A stretch of 64,000 bases of DNA from Carallia brachiata. Its lineage: Eukaryota; Streptophyta; Magnoliopsida; Malpighiales; Rhizophoraceae. Shown here piece after piece: positions 12,450 through 25,767 of the stretch. The stretch is taken from the NCBI GenBank assembly GCA_021464245.1, contig JADCRB010000106.1, forward strand, positions 839,013-903,012, in the 5' to 3' direction. A program made the position numbers and the translations under genes. The notes under the pieces are model-generated. The model searched no databases and was not told the origin of the DNA. It was given only the letters and a program-made list of their open reading frames with translations. Positions within the stretch are counted from its first letter, which is position 1; the number at the start of each line of letters is the position of its first letter.

Positions 12450-13600
12450 TCTACTTTTGCTATTGGCCGTCTGGCCTTTTATCCCCATGCGTGCAAGGAG
12501 TCTAGCTTTGTTATTGTTGCCATCTTTCCTTTTATACTCAGGAAGGCGACAAGTACACTATTACTGTTCTACTTTTTGCCTTTTATACTCTTGCGCGTAA
12601 CAAGTCAGCTTTAGTGTTGTTGCCATCAGCCTTTTATAATCGTACGGGAGAGCAGCCTGCTTTGTTGTTGTCGTCTCGTATTTTATACTCGTGCAGGCAA
12701 GGAGTATGGTTTGCAGTTGACGTCACGTCTTTAATACTCATGCAGGTGGGGAGTACGCTTTTGTTATTGCTGCTGTCTTGCCTTTTATACTCGTTTGAAC
12801 GAGTAGCCTAGTTTTGTTGTTGTTGTCGTCTCGTCTTTTGTACTCGTGCGGGCAAGAAGCATGCTTTGCTATTGTCGTGACACCTTTTTGGCTCGTGCTA
12901 GCAATCCATGCGCTTTTGTTGTTGTTGCCATCTCGGCTTTTATTCTCATGCAGGCAAAGAGCATGCTTTGTTTTTGTTGTCTCGCCTTTTATGCTCACGC
13001 AAACAAGGAGCATGCATTGTTGTTGCCATCTCGCCCATTATACTCGTCCGGGCTAGGAGTCTGTTTTGCGATTATTATCATGTCGGCTTTTTTACTCGTG
13101 CAAGCAAGGAGTATGCTATTGTTTTTGCAAGTTTTGACTTTTATATTCTTGCGGGCAAAGAGTCTACTTTTCATGTTATTGTTGTCTCGCCTGTTATACC
13201 CGTGAGTGCAAGGAGTCTTGCTTTGTTGTTGTTGTCGTCTTTCGTTTCATGCTCGGGTAGGCGATGAGTATACTTTTTTTGTTGCTCTTGTCACCGTTTA
13301 TACTCTTGTGAAGGAGTCTGCTTTAGTGTTGTTGCCGTCTTGCCTTTTATACTCCTACGGGCAAGAAGCCTAGTTGTGTTGTTGTCGCCATCTTGTCTTT
13401 TATATTCGTGCGGGCAAGCAGCCTGCTTTGTTGTTGTCGTCTAGTGTTTTATACTCGTGCGGGCAAGGAGTATGGTTTGCAGTTGCCTTCAGGTATTTAA
13501 TACTAGTGCAAGTAGGGAGTATGCTTTTGTTGTTGTTGCTGTGTCACCTTTTATAGTTGTTCAGACGAGTGGTCTGGTTTCGTTATTGTGGTCATCTCGC
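12450..13600 (+). repeat. Older internal duplication, copy 2
   Basis: Partner of 6900-8520, with the same ordered series of unusual monomers. This copy is shorter by a few hundred bases. Because it lies in copy A of the large duplication, a third version occurs in copy B at about 27560-28690. Confidence 0.6.
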
Positions 13601-15672
13601 CTTTTATACTCGTGCAGGCAAGCAGTATGCTTTATTGTTTCTGTCCCACCATTTCTACAAGTACGGGGAAAGAGTATGCTTTGTTGTTCCCATACCACCT
13701 TTTGCACTCATGTGGGCAAGGAGTCTACTTTTGCTATTGTTGCCGTCTTGCCTTTTAAACTCATGCGTGCAAGAAGTATAGTTTAGTTGTTGTTGGATTC
13801 CCACCCTTTACACTCGTGCGGCGAGGTGTATCCTTTTGTTGTTGTATTTGTTGCCTTTTATACTCTCTCGGGAATGCAATCAGCTTTTGTTCTGATTGCT
13901 ATCTCGCCTTTTATACTCGTATAGACTGGGAGTCTTTTTCGCTATTGTTGCCATCTCGCCTTTCATACTCGTGCGGCCAAAGAATATACTTTTGACCTTT
14001 TATACTGTTGCAAGCAAGGAGCATGGTTTTGTTGTTATCGCTATTTTACCTTTTATGCTCGTGCAGCTAGAAGTCTGTTTTGCTACTGTTGTACTCTCGC
14101 CCTTCATAGTTGTGCAGGCAAGGAGTATACTTTTCTTATTATACTTCTCGTATTTTTGTACTCTTGCAGACAAAAAGTTTGCCTTTGTTGTTGCTGCTGC
14201 CTTGCCTTTTATAGTCCTGTAAGCAAGGAGTCTGGTTTTGTGTTGTTTCCGTCACACCTTTCACACTCATGTCGGCAAGTAGCACGCTTTGTTGTTACTA
14301 TCTCGCCTTTTATACTCGTGCGGGCAAAGAGTGTGCTTTGTTGTTGCCGTCTCGCCCTTTATACGCTTCCAGGCAAGGAGTCGGCTTTTGTTGTTATTCC
14401 CATCTCGCCTTTTATACTCGCATTGGCAAAGAGTCTAGTTTTGTTGTTGTTGTCGTCTCACCTTTTATGGTAGTTGGGGCTGGGAGTTTGCTTTGTTCTT
14501 GTTGTTGTCTCGTTTTTTATACTCATGCAAGCCAGGATTATACTTTTGTTGTTGTGCTTTTTGCCTTTTATACTCTTGCGGGCAAGGAGCCCACTTTTGT
14601 TGTTGGTGCTGTCTCGCCTTTTATGCTCAGGTGAGCAAGGAAACTAGTTTTATTGTTGTTATTGTCTCACCTTTTATACTCCTGCGGGTAAGGAGTATGC
14701 TTTGCTGTTACCATCTAGTCTTTTATGCAAGAGCAAGCAAGGAGTATTCGTTTGTTGTTGTTCTTGTCTCGCCTATTATACTCGCTTGGGCAAGGAGAAT
14801 GGTTTTGTTGTTGTTGACGTCTCGCCTTTTATGCTCGTGTGGGCAAGCATCTTGCTTTTTTGTTGTCCTCTCACCTTTTACACTCGTGCAGGCAAGGAGT
14901 CTACTTTTACAGTTATTGTTGTCACGCCTTTTATAGTCGTACGGGCAAAGAGTCTGGTTTTGTTGTTGTTGCCACCTTGCCTTTTACACTCGAGCAAAAG
15001 AGGAGTATACTTTTTTCGCTGTACTTGCCGCCTTTTATACTCTTGAGGGCAAGGAGTCTGCTTTTCTTGTTGTTGCTATATCGCCTTTTATACTCATGCA
15101 GTCTAGGAGTTCGTATCACTGTTGTTGTCGTCTTGTCTTTTATACTCGTGTGAGCAAAGAGTATACTTTGTTGTTCTACTTTTTACCCTTCATACTCTTT
15201 CAGGCAAGGAGTTTTCTTTTGCTGTTGTCGCTGCCTTGGCGTTTATACTCGTGCAAACAAAGAGTTTGGTTTTGTGATTGTTGCTATCTTGTCTTTTATA
15301 ATCATATGGGCAATGAATAAAGAGTATGCTTTGCCATTGTTGTCTTGCCTTTTATACTCATGCGAGCAAGGACTATGCTTCTGTTTTGTAGTTTTCGCCT
15401 TTTATATTCTTGCAAGCAAAGAGCCTACTTTTACTGTTGTTGCCATCTCGCCTTTTCTACTTGTGCGGGCTTGGAGTCTGGTTTTGTTGTTGCTGTTGTC
15501 TCTCCTTTTATCCTCATGCAGGAAAGCAACATGCTTTGTTGTTGTTGTCATGCATTTTGTACTCGTACGGGCAACGAGTACGCTTTTTGTCACCGTCTTA
15601 TTTTTAGCTCTTGCGGGCTAGGAGTCTACATTTTTTGTTGCTGTTGTCTCGCATTTTATGCTCTCAGTTAAA

Positions 15673-15772
15673 GAGTATGCTTTACTGTTGTCGACTCGTC
15701 TTTCATGCTCGCGCGGGCTAGGAGTATGCTTTACTGTTGTCGACTCGTCTTTCATGCTCGCGCGGGCTAGGA
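15673..15772 (+). repeat. Exact 50-bp monomer duplication
   Basis: Two adjacent identical 50-bp units begin AGTATGCTTTACTGTTGTCG at 15673 and 15723. The matching place in copy B (about 31564) has only one unit. This is a single-monomer gain in copy A after the 15-kb duplication, or a loss in B. Confidence 0.85.
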
Positions 15773-18700
15773 GTATGCTTTTGTTGTTGTTACCGTCTCA
15801 CCTTTCATACTCGTGCGGGCAAGCAGTATGCTTAGTTGTCGCTGTATCACCTTTTGTACTCTCACGGGCAAGGAATCTGCTTTTGTTGTTGTTGCCATCT
15901 CGCCTTTTATGCTCATGCGGGCAAGGAGTCTGGTTTTGTTGTTGTTGTCATCCCACATTTTATATTAGTGCGGGCTAGGCGTAAGCTTTTGTTTTCGTAC
16001 TTTTCACGTTATATAGTCTTGAAGAGAATCAGGCTACTTTTGCTGTTGTTTCCATCTCGTCTTTGACACTCGCGGGGGTAAGGAGTCTAGTTTTGTTGTT
16101 GTTTTTGTCTCATCCCTTGTATCGTGCAGGCAAGGAGTCTGTTTTTTGTCGTTGCAGTCTCTTTTTTTGCTCGTGTGGACTAAGAGTCTACTTTATTGTT
16201 CCTGCCATCTCGCCTTTTATGATCTTGCAGGCAAGGAGTATGCATTGTTGCCATCTCGCCTTTAAAACTCTTGCAGGTAAGGAGTATGCTTTGTTGTTGC
16301 TGGCTTGGCTTTTATACTCTTGCGGGCAAGGATTAAACTTTGATGTTGCCCTCTCGCCTTTTGTACTCGTGTGAGCTGAGAGAATGTTGCTGTTGTTATT
16401 GTCATCTTGCCTTTTATACTTGCACAAGCAAAGAGTCTAGTTTTGTTCTTGTTGTCGTCACGCCTTTTATACTTGCGTCAGAAAAGAGCGTGCTTTGTTG
16501 TTGCCGTCATGCCTTTTATACTATTAGCAAGAATCAGTTTTGTTGGTGTTGTCGTCACACAATTTGTACTCACACAGGCAAGGAGTCTGGTTTTCTTGTT
16601 GTTGCTGCTGTCGCGTCTTATACTCGTTCGGGCAAAGAGTATGCTTTACGGTTTGCCGTCTCGCCTTTTGTGCTCCTGTGGGCAAAGAGCATGCATTTGA
16701 TGGTTGTTCTCGTCTTAGCTTTTACACTTGTGTGGGCAAAGAGTAATGCTTTTGTTGTTGTTGTCATCTCGCTTTTATGCTCATGCGGGCAAGGAGCATG
16801 CTTTGATGTTGTCGGCTCGCCTTTTATACTCATACGGGCAAAGAATATGCTTTGTTGTTGCCGTTTTGCCTTTTATACTCGTGCAGTAAGGAGCATGCTT
16901 GTTGTTGTCGGCTTTGTTTATACTCTTGCGGGCAAAGATATGCTTTGTTGTTGCCGTTTCACTTTTATACTCGTGCAGGCAAGCAGCATGCTTTGTCGTA
17001 CCCATCTACATTTCTAGTTGCGCAGCAGGAGTATGTTTGTTGTTGCTGTCTCGCCTTTTATACTCTTGCAGGCACAAGGGGTTTGTTTTGTTGTCATCGT
17101 AGTCTCGCCTTTTATTCTCGTGAGCGCTAGGCATCTACTTTGCTGTTGTTACCGTCTTCTTTTATACTCGTGCAAGCAAAGCGTTTAGTATTTTTATACA
17201 TTTTGCCTTTTATGTTCTTGCAGGCAAGGAGTCTACTTTGGTTATTGTTGTCATCTCGCCTTTTATACTCATGTAAGCAAGGTATCTAGTTTTGTTGTTG
17301 TTGTTATCTTGCCTTTTATACTTGGGTGGGCGAAGAGAATACTTTGGCTATTGCACTTGTCGCATTTTATACTCTCGCAGGCAAAAAATCTGCTTTTCTT
17401 GTTGTTGCCGTTTTGCCTTTTATACTCATGCCAGCAAGGAGTCTGCTTTGTTGTTGCCATCTCGCCTTTTATACTCATGCGGGCAGGGAGTATGGTTTTG
17501 TTGTTATTGTTGTCGTCTCGCTAGTGAAGGCTAGGCGCTTGCTTTGCTGTTGCCGTCTCCCCATTTATACCTATATGGGCAAGGAGTCCAGTTTTGTTGT
17601 TGTTGCCGTCTTGCCCTTTTATATTCATATGGGCAAACAGTATGCTTTGCTGTTGCCGTCTCGCTTTTTATACTCATGCAGGCAAGAAGTATGCTTTGTT
17701 GTTACCGTCTCGTCTTTTGTATTATTACGGGCAAGGAATCTACTTTTGTTGTTGTTGCGGTCTTACCTTTTACACTCTAGTGGGCTAGAAGTCTACTTTG
17801 TTGTTGCTACCGTCTCACCTTTTATAGTTGTCTAGGTGAGGTGTATGCTTTAGTTGTTGTGCTTTTAGCCCTTTACACTCTTGCGAGCAAGGAATATGAT
17901 TTTGTTGTTGTTGTTGTCCTGCCTGTTATGGTCATGCTAGTAAAGAGTCTCGTTTTGTTGTTGTTGTTGTCTCACCTTTTGTACTTGTGCGGGCACGGAG
18001 TATTCTTTTGTTGTTGTACTTTTCGCTTTTTATACCCTTTTAGGAAAGTAGTCTAGTTTACTATTGTTTGTCGTCTTGCCTATTATACTCGTGTGGGCAA
18101 GGAGTATACTTTTGTTGTTGTACCTTTCGCTCTTTATATTCTTTTGGGCAAGGAGTCTACTTTTACTGTTGTTGCCGTCTCATCCTTACAACTGTGTGGG
18201 CAAAGAGTCTAGTTTTGTTGTTGATGCCATCTCGCCTTTTATACTTAGAGGGTCGAGCAGTATGGTTTTGCTGTTGCACTTGTCACCTATTATACTCTTG
18301 CAGCCAATGAGACTGCTTTTTTTGCTGTTACCGTCTCCTATTCTATACATGTATGGGCTAGGAGTCTGCTTTCCTATTGTTGCTGTCTCGCCTTTTATAC
18401 TCTTGTGGACAAGGTGTATGCTTTGCTGTTGTCGTCTTGCCTTTTATACTCGTGTGCACAACGAGTAAGCTTTAATGTTGCCTTCTCGCCTTTTATACTC
18501 GTGCGGGTAAGAAGCATGCGTTGCTGTTGCCCCCTCGCCGTTTATATGCTTGCAGGTAAGAAGTATGGTTTTGTTGTTGTTTGCCGTCTCGCCTTTTATA
18601 CTTGTACAGGTAAGCAGTCTGGTTTTGTTGTTGTTGTCGTCTCGCCTTTTTTACTCATGCGGGCAAGCAGCATGCTTTGTTGTTGTCGTTTGACCTTTTA

Positions 18701-19944
18701 TAGTCGTGCGGGCAAGGAGTATGTTTTGTTGTTACCGTCTCGTTTTTATAGTCGAACAGATGAGGAGTATACTTTTGTTTTTGTACTTGTCACCTTTGAT
18801 ACTCTTCCAGACAAATAGTCTAGTTCTGTTGTTGTTGCTGTCTCGCCTTTTATACTCGTGCAGGCAAGGAATAAGCTTTTGTTGTTGTGTTTTTTGCCTT
18901 TTAAACTATTGCGGGCACGGAGTCTACTTTTGTTGTTCTTACCGCATCGCATTTTATACACGTGTAAGCAATGAGTCTGGCATTGTTGTTGTTGTCGTTT
19001 TCGCCTTTTATACTCGTGCAGCGAAGGAGTATACTTTCGTTGTTGTACCTTTCGACTTTTATACTCTTGCAGGTAAGGAGTCCACTTTTTTTGTTGTTTT
19101 CATCTCGCCTTTTATAGTCATGCGGGCTGGAAGTCTGCTTTTCTTGTTGTTGCTGCCTTGCCTTTTATACTCGTAGAGGCAAGGAGTCTACGTTTGTGGT
19201 TGTTGCCATCTTGCCTTTTATACTAGTGCCGGCAAGCAATCAGCTTCATTGTTGCCGTCTTGCCTTTTGCACTTGGGCCGGCGCAGAGCATACTACAGAA
19301 GTCGTAATTGTCGCCTTTTATACTCTTGCGGGCAAGGAGTCTGGTTTTGTTATTATTCTCGTCTAGCATTTTATACTCGTGAGGGCTATGCTTTTGCTTT
19401 GCAATTGATACCGTCTCACCTTTTATGCTCATGCAGGCAAGGAGGATACTTTTGATTTTGTACTTTTTGCCCTTTATATTCTTCTAGGCATGCAGCCTAC
19501 TTTTGTTGTTGTTTTCGTCTGGCCTTCTATACTCGTCCGGGCTGGGAGTTTGCTTTTGTTGTTGTTGACACCTTGCCTATTATACTCGTGCGGGCAGGGA
19601 GTATGGTTTTTTTGCCGTTGCCGTATTGCCTTTTATACTCGTACGGGCAAGAAGTCTGGTATGTTGTTGTTGCCATTGGGCCTTTTGTACTCGTGGGAGC
19701 AAGCAACATGCTTTGTTGTTACCATATTGCCTTTTATACTTGTGTGGGCAAGGTATATGCTTTGTTGTTGCCGTCTTGCTTTTTATACTTGGGCGTGTGA
19801 GGACTATACCTTCATTGTTGTACTTTTTGCATTTTATACTCTCGCAGGTAAGTAGTCTGGTTTTGTTGTTATTGCCTTATCGCCTTTTATATTCGTGTAG
19901 GCAAAGAGTATACTTTTGTTGATATACTTTTTGCCTTTTATACT

Positions 19945-22829
19945 CTTGCGGGCAAGGAGTCTACTTTTATTGTTGTTGCCATCTTGCCTTTTATGCTCGT
20001 GTGGGTAAGGAGTCTGGCTTTGTTGTTGTTGCTGTCACGCCTTTTATACCCATGTTTGTAGGGAGTATACTTTTGTTATTGTGCCTTTTGCCTTTTATAC
20101 TCTTGCAGGCAAGGAGTCTCCTTTTATTGTTGTTGCCATCACGCCTTTCCTACTCGTGCGAGCTTGGAGTCTACTTTGCTGTTATTAGCATCTGGACTTT
20201 CATATTCATGCAGGCAGGGTATATGGTTTTGTTATTGTTTGTCGTCTCGCCTTTTGTACTCATGCGGGCAATGAGTATACTTTTGTGGTTGTACTTTTTG
20301 CCGTTTATACTGTTGCGGGCAAGAGTTTGCTTTTGTTGTTGTTACTGTCTCGCCTTTTATACCCATGCAGGAAAAGATTCTGGTTTTATTGTTGTTGCCC
20401 TCTCGCCTTTTATACTCATGCGGACAAGGAGTGTGCTTTTGTTATTGTTGTTGTCTCACGTTTTATACTCGTGTGGGCTAGGAGTGTGCTTTGTTGTTGT
20501 TGCTGTCTCGCCTTTTATACTCTTGCGGGCAAGGAGCCTACTTTTATTGTTGTTGGCATCTTGCCTTTTATGCTCGTGTGGGTAAGGAGTCTGGCTTTGT
20601 TGTTGTTGCTGTCACGCCTTTTATACCCATGTTTGTAGGGAGTATACTTTTGTTTTTGTACCTTGTGCCTTTTATACTCTTCAAGGCAAGGAGTCTCCTT
20701 TTATTGTTGTTGCCGTCACGCCTTTCCTACTCGTGCGGGCTAAGAGTCTGCTTTTCTGTTATTAGCATCTGGACTTTCATATTCGTGCAGGCAGGGTTTA
20801 TGGTTTTGTTATTGTTTGCCGTCTCGCCTTTTGTACTCATGCGGGCAATGAGTATACTTTTGTGGTTGTACTTTTTGTCGTTTATACTGTTGCGGGCAAG
20901 AGTTTGCTTTTGTTGTTGTTACTGTCTCGCCTTTTATACCCATGCAGGAAAAGATTCTGGTTTTATTGTTGTTGCCCTCTCGCCTTTTATACTCATGCGG
21001 ACAAGGAGTGTGCTTTTGTTATTGTTGTTGTCTCACATTTTATACTCGTGTGGGCTAGGAGTGTGCTTTGTTGTTGTTGCTGTCTCGCCTTTTATACTCT
21101 TGCGGGCAAGGAGCCTACTTTTATTGTTGTTGGCATCTTGCCTTTTATGCTCGTGTGGGTAAGGAGTCTGGCTTTGTTGTTGTTGCTGTCACGCCTTTTA
21201 TACCCATGTTTGTAGGGAGTATACTTTTGTTTTTGTACCTTGTGCCTTTTATACTCTTCAAGGCAAGGAGTCTCCTTTTATTGTTGTTGCCGTCACGCCT
21301 TTCCTACTCGTGCGGGCTAAGAGTCTGCTTTGCTGTTATTAGCATCTGGACTTTCATATTCGTGCAGGCAGGGTTTATGGTTTTGTTATTGTTTGCCGTC
21401 TCGCCTTTTGTACTCATGCGGGCAATGAGTATACTTTTGTGGTTGTACTTTTTGTCGTTTATACTGTTGCGGGCAAGAGTTTGCTTTTGTTGTTGTTACG
21501 GTCTCGCCTTTTATACCCATGCAGGCAAAGAGTCTGGTTTTGTTGTTGTTGCCCTCTCGACTTTTATACTCATGCGGACAAGGAGTGTGCTTTTGTTATT
21601 GTTGTTGTCTCACGTTTTATACTCGTGTGGGCTAGGAGTGTGCTTTGTTGTTGTTGCTGTCTCGCCTTTTATACTCTTGCGGGCAAGGAGCCTACTTTTA
21701 TTGTTGTTGGCATCTTGCCTTTTATGCTCGTGTGGGTAAGGAGTCTGGCTTTGTTGTTGTTGCTGTCACGCCTTTTATACCCATGTTTGTAGGGAGTATA
21801 CTTTTGTTATTGTGCCTTGTGCCTTTTATACTCTTCAAGGCAAGGAGTCTCCTTTTATTGTTGTTGCCGTCACGCCTTTCCTACTCGTGCGGGCTAGGAG
21901 TCTGCTTTGCTGTTATTAGCATATGGACTTTCATATTCGTGCAGGCAGGGTTTATGGTTTTGTTATTGTTTGCCGTCTCGCCTTTTGTACTCATGCGGGC
22001 AATGAGTATACTTTTGTGGTTGTACTTTTTGTCATTTATACTGTTGCGGGCAAGAGTTTGCTTTTGTTGTTGTTACGGTCTCGCCTTTTCTAGCCATGCA
22101 GGCAAAGAGTCTGGTTTTGTTGTTGTTGCCCTCTCGCCTTTTATACTCATGCGGACAAGGAGTGTGCTTTTGTTATTGTTGTTGTCTCACGTTTTATACT
22201 CGTGTGGGCTAGGAGTGTGCTTTGTTGTTGTTGCTGTCTCGCCTTTTATACTCTTGCGGGCAAGGAGCCTACTTTTATTGTTGTTGGCATCTTGCCTTTT
22301 ATGCTCGTGTGGGTAAGGAGTCTGGCTTTGTTGTTGTTGCTGTCACGCCTTTTATACCCATGTTTGTAGGGAGTATACTTTTGTTTTTGTGCCTTGTGCC
22401 TTTTATACTCTTCAAGGCAAGGAGTCTCCTTTTATTGTTGTTGCCGTCACGCCTTTCCTACTCGTGCGGGCTAAGAGTCTGCTTTGCTGTTATTAGCATC
22501 TGGACTTTCATATTCGTGCAGGCAGGGTTTATGGTTTTGTTATTGTTTGCCGTCTCGCCTTTTGTACTCATGCGGGCAATGAGTATACTTTTGTGGTTGT
22601 ACTTTTTGTCGTTTATACTGTTGCGGGCAAGAGTTTGCTTTTGTTGTTGTTACGGTCTCACCTTTTATACCCATGCAGGCAAAGAGTCTGGTTTTGTTGT
22701 TGTTGCCCTCTCGACTTTTATACTCATGCGGACAAGGAGTGTGCTTTTGTTATTGTTGTTGTCTCACGTTTTATACTCGTGTGGGCTAGGAGTGTGCTTT
22801 GTTGTTGTTGCTGTCTCGCCTCTTATACT
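19945..22829 (+). repeat. 577-bp higher-order repeat, five copies (11 monomers each)
   Basis: Five consecutive units start at 19945, 20522, 21099, 21676 and 22253, each exactly 577 bp apart. Each holds 11 monomers of about 52.5 bp. Unit-specific marks include a CCCATGTTTGTAGGGAG monomer, a GTGCCTTTTATACTCTTC monomer, a TTTCCTACTCGTG monomer and an ATCTGGACTTTCATATTCG monomer. Units 2-5 differ by only scattered substitutions; unit 1 is slightly more diverged. Such even spacing with low divergence indicates recent unequal exchange or amplification. The block is missing from copy B of the large duplication. Confidence 0.93.
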
Positions 22830-25767
22830 CATGCGGGCAAGGAGTGTACTTTTGTTGTTGTACCTTTATCCTTTTACACACTAGCGAGCAAAGAGCATGC
22901 TTTTGTTGTTGTTACTATCTCACATTTTACACCAGTTCGGGCAAGGAGTCTGGTTTTGTTGTTGTTGCCGTCATGCCTTTTATGCTCGTGTGGGCAATGA
23001 GTGTGCTTTGCTGTTGCCGCCTCACCTTTTATGTTCATGCGGGCAAGGAGCGTTCCTTTTTTAATGTTGTCGTCAAACCTTTTATACTTATGAGGGCAAG
23101 GAATTTGGTTTTGTTATTGTGGCCGTGTCGCCATTTATGTTCGTGAGGGTGAGGAGCATGCTTTGTTGTTGCTGCCTCACCTTTTATACTCGTGCAAGTA
23201 AGGAGTATCCCTTGCTATAGCCGTCGCGCCTTTTATACTTGTGCAGGCAAAGACTATGCTTTTGTTGTTGTTGCCATCTCAACGTTTATACTTGTACGGG
23301 CAAGTAGTCGAACTTTGTTGTTGCTGTCTCAACTTTTATACACGCCTTTTATACGTGTGCGGGTAGGGAATATGCTCTGCTGTTACCATGTCGCATTTTA
23401 AGGCCATGCAGGTAAATAGTATGCTTTGCTGTTGCTGTCTCGTATGGACAAGGGGTCTGGTTTTGTTGTCATTATCGTCTTTCCTTTTATACATGTGCGG
23501 GCAAGCAGCACGCTTTGTTTTTGTCGTCTCGCCTTTTATACTCGTGTAGACATGGAGTTTGCTTTGTTGTTGCTTTCTCACCTTTTATACACTTGCAGGC
23601 AAAGTGTCTGGTTTTGTTGTTGTTGCCATCTCAATTTTTATACTGGTTTGGGCAAGGAGTATGCTTTGCTGATGTCATCTCGGCTTTTACAGTCATGCGA
23701 GCAAAGGGTATGCTTTTGTTGTTCTTACTGTCCCGCCTTTTACGCTCGTGCGCAAGGATTTTTTTGTGTTGTTTTCATCTTGCCTTTCATACATGTGTGG
23801 GTTAAGAGTATGCTTTGCTATTGTCATCTCGCCTCTTATACTCGAGCAAGCAAAGAATGTGCTTAGGTTGTTGTTGCCATTTCGCATTTTATACTTGGGC
23901 GGACAAGGAGAGTGGTTTGTTGTTGTTTGTCATCTTGCCTTTTATACTCGTGCGGGCGAGGAGCATGCTTTTAGTTGTCGTCTCGCCCTTTATACTCTTG
24001 TAGGAAAGGAATATGCTTTGCTATTGCTGTCTCGCCTTTTATACTCATGCGGGCAAAGAGTATGCTTTTGTCGTTATTGCTGTCTCAACTTTTATACACG
24101 TACGGGCACTGAGTCTGGTTTTGTTGTTATTGTCATCTCGTCGTTTATACTCATGCGGGCAAGGAGTATGCTTTGTTGTTGTCTCATCTTTTATACTTTT
24201 GCAGGCAAGGAGTATGCTTTACTGTTGTCGTCTCGCCTTTTATACAATTGACGGAAAGGAGTATGCTTTATACTCATGCAGGCAAGGAGTATGCTGTGCA
24301 ATTGCTGTCTCGCCTTTTATACCCATGTGAGCAAGGAGCATCCTTTTGTCATTGTTGTCGTCTCGCCTTTCATACTCATATGGCAAGGAGTCTGGTTTTG
24401 TTGTTGTTTCCATCTCGCCATTTATACTCCTGCGGGCAAGGAGTATACTTTTGTTTTTGTACTTTTTGCCTTTTATACTCATGCAGGCAAGGAGTCTACT
24501 TTGCTGTTGTTACCATCTCATAATATTTTACACTCTTGCGAGCAAGTAGTATACTTTTGTTGTTGTACTTTTTGCCTTTTATACTCTCGTGGACAAGGAG
24601 TCTAGTTTTGTTGTTGTTTTCGTCTCGCCTTTTATCGTTGTGCGGGCAAGGACTGTAGTTTTGTTGTTGTTACCATCCTGCCTTCTATACTTGGGAGGGC
24701 AAGGAGTGTACTTTCGTTGTTGTGTTTGTCATCTTTTATGCTCTTGCAAGCAAGGAGCCTGGTTTTGTTGTTTTTGCCTTCTCGCCTTTTATACTAGTGC
24801 GAGCTAGGAGTCTGCTTTTTTGGTTGTTGCCATCTTGCCTTTTTTAACTCGTGCAAGAAGGTGTATACTTTTCTTGTTGTACTTTTTGCCTTTTATTCTG
24901 TTGCGAGTAATGAGTCTAATTTTGTTGTTGTTACTATCTCGCATTTTATACCTGTGCAGGCAAAGAGTCTGGTTTTGTTACCATTGCTGCCTCGCCTTTT
25001 ATACTCGGGAGGGCAAGGAGTCTACTTCTGTTGTTGTTTCCGTCTCACCTTTTATCTTCGTGCAGTTTAGGAGAGTAGTTTTGTTGTTGTTACTGTCCCG
25101 CCTTCTATACTCGGGAGGGCAAGGAGTCTACTTTTGTTGTTGTGCTTGTTGCCTTTTATACTCTTACAAGCAAGGAGTCTACTTTTTTTGTTTTTGCCTT
25201 TTTGCCTTTTGCACTCGTGCGGGCTAGGAGTTTGCCTTGCTGTTGTTGCCATGTTGCCTCTTATACACGCGCAAGAAGGAGTATACTTTTCTTATTGTAC
25301 GTTTTGCCTTTTAAGCTCTTGCGGGCAATGAGTCTACTTTTGTTGTTGTTACTATCTCGCATTTTATACCTCTGCTAGCAAAGAGTCTGATTTTGCTGCT
25401 ATTGCCGCCTCGCCTTTTACACTCGTGTAGGCAAGGAGTATGCTTTACTATTGCCATCTTCCCTTTTATGCCCATGCAAGCAAAGACTATACTTTTATTG
25501 TTTTTGTTATCTCTCTTTTTATGCTCGTATGGACAAGGAGTCTGGTTTTGTTGTTGTTGCAGTCTCTCCTTTTATACTCAAGCGGGCGAGGAGAATGCTT
25601 TGTTGTTGTTGTCTTGCCTTTTATACTCGTGTGGGCTACTTTTTGTTGTTGTCGTCTCATCTTTATACTCATGCGGGCTAGGAGTATGCTTTGTTATTGC
25701 TACCGTCTCCACTTTTATACTCGTACGGGCATTGAGTATACTTTTGTTGTTGTACTTTTTTGGGCAT

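Larger units (their letters stand above)
10410..25765 (+). repeat. Large tandem segmental duplication, copy A (15.4 kb)
   Basis: Collinear with 25768-37960 (copy B), which follows it directly. The start is marked by CTCTTTATACTTTTATTGGG, found again at about 25775. Long runs are nearly identical. A contains about 300 bp (10640-10940, about six monomers) and about 3.5 kb (about 20035-23525, including the 577-bp higher-order repeat) that B lacks. The end of A near 25757 reads ACTTTTTTGGGCATGG and passes straight into B. It is composed entirely of satellite and holds no genes. Confidence 0.88.
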
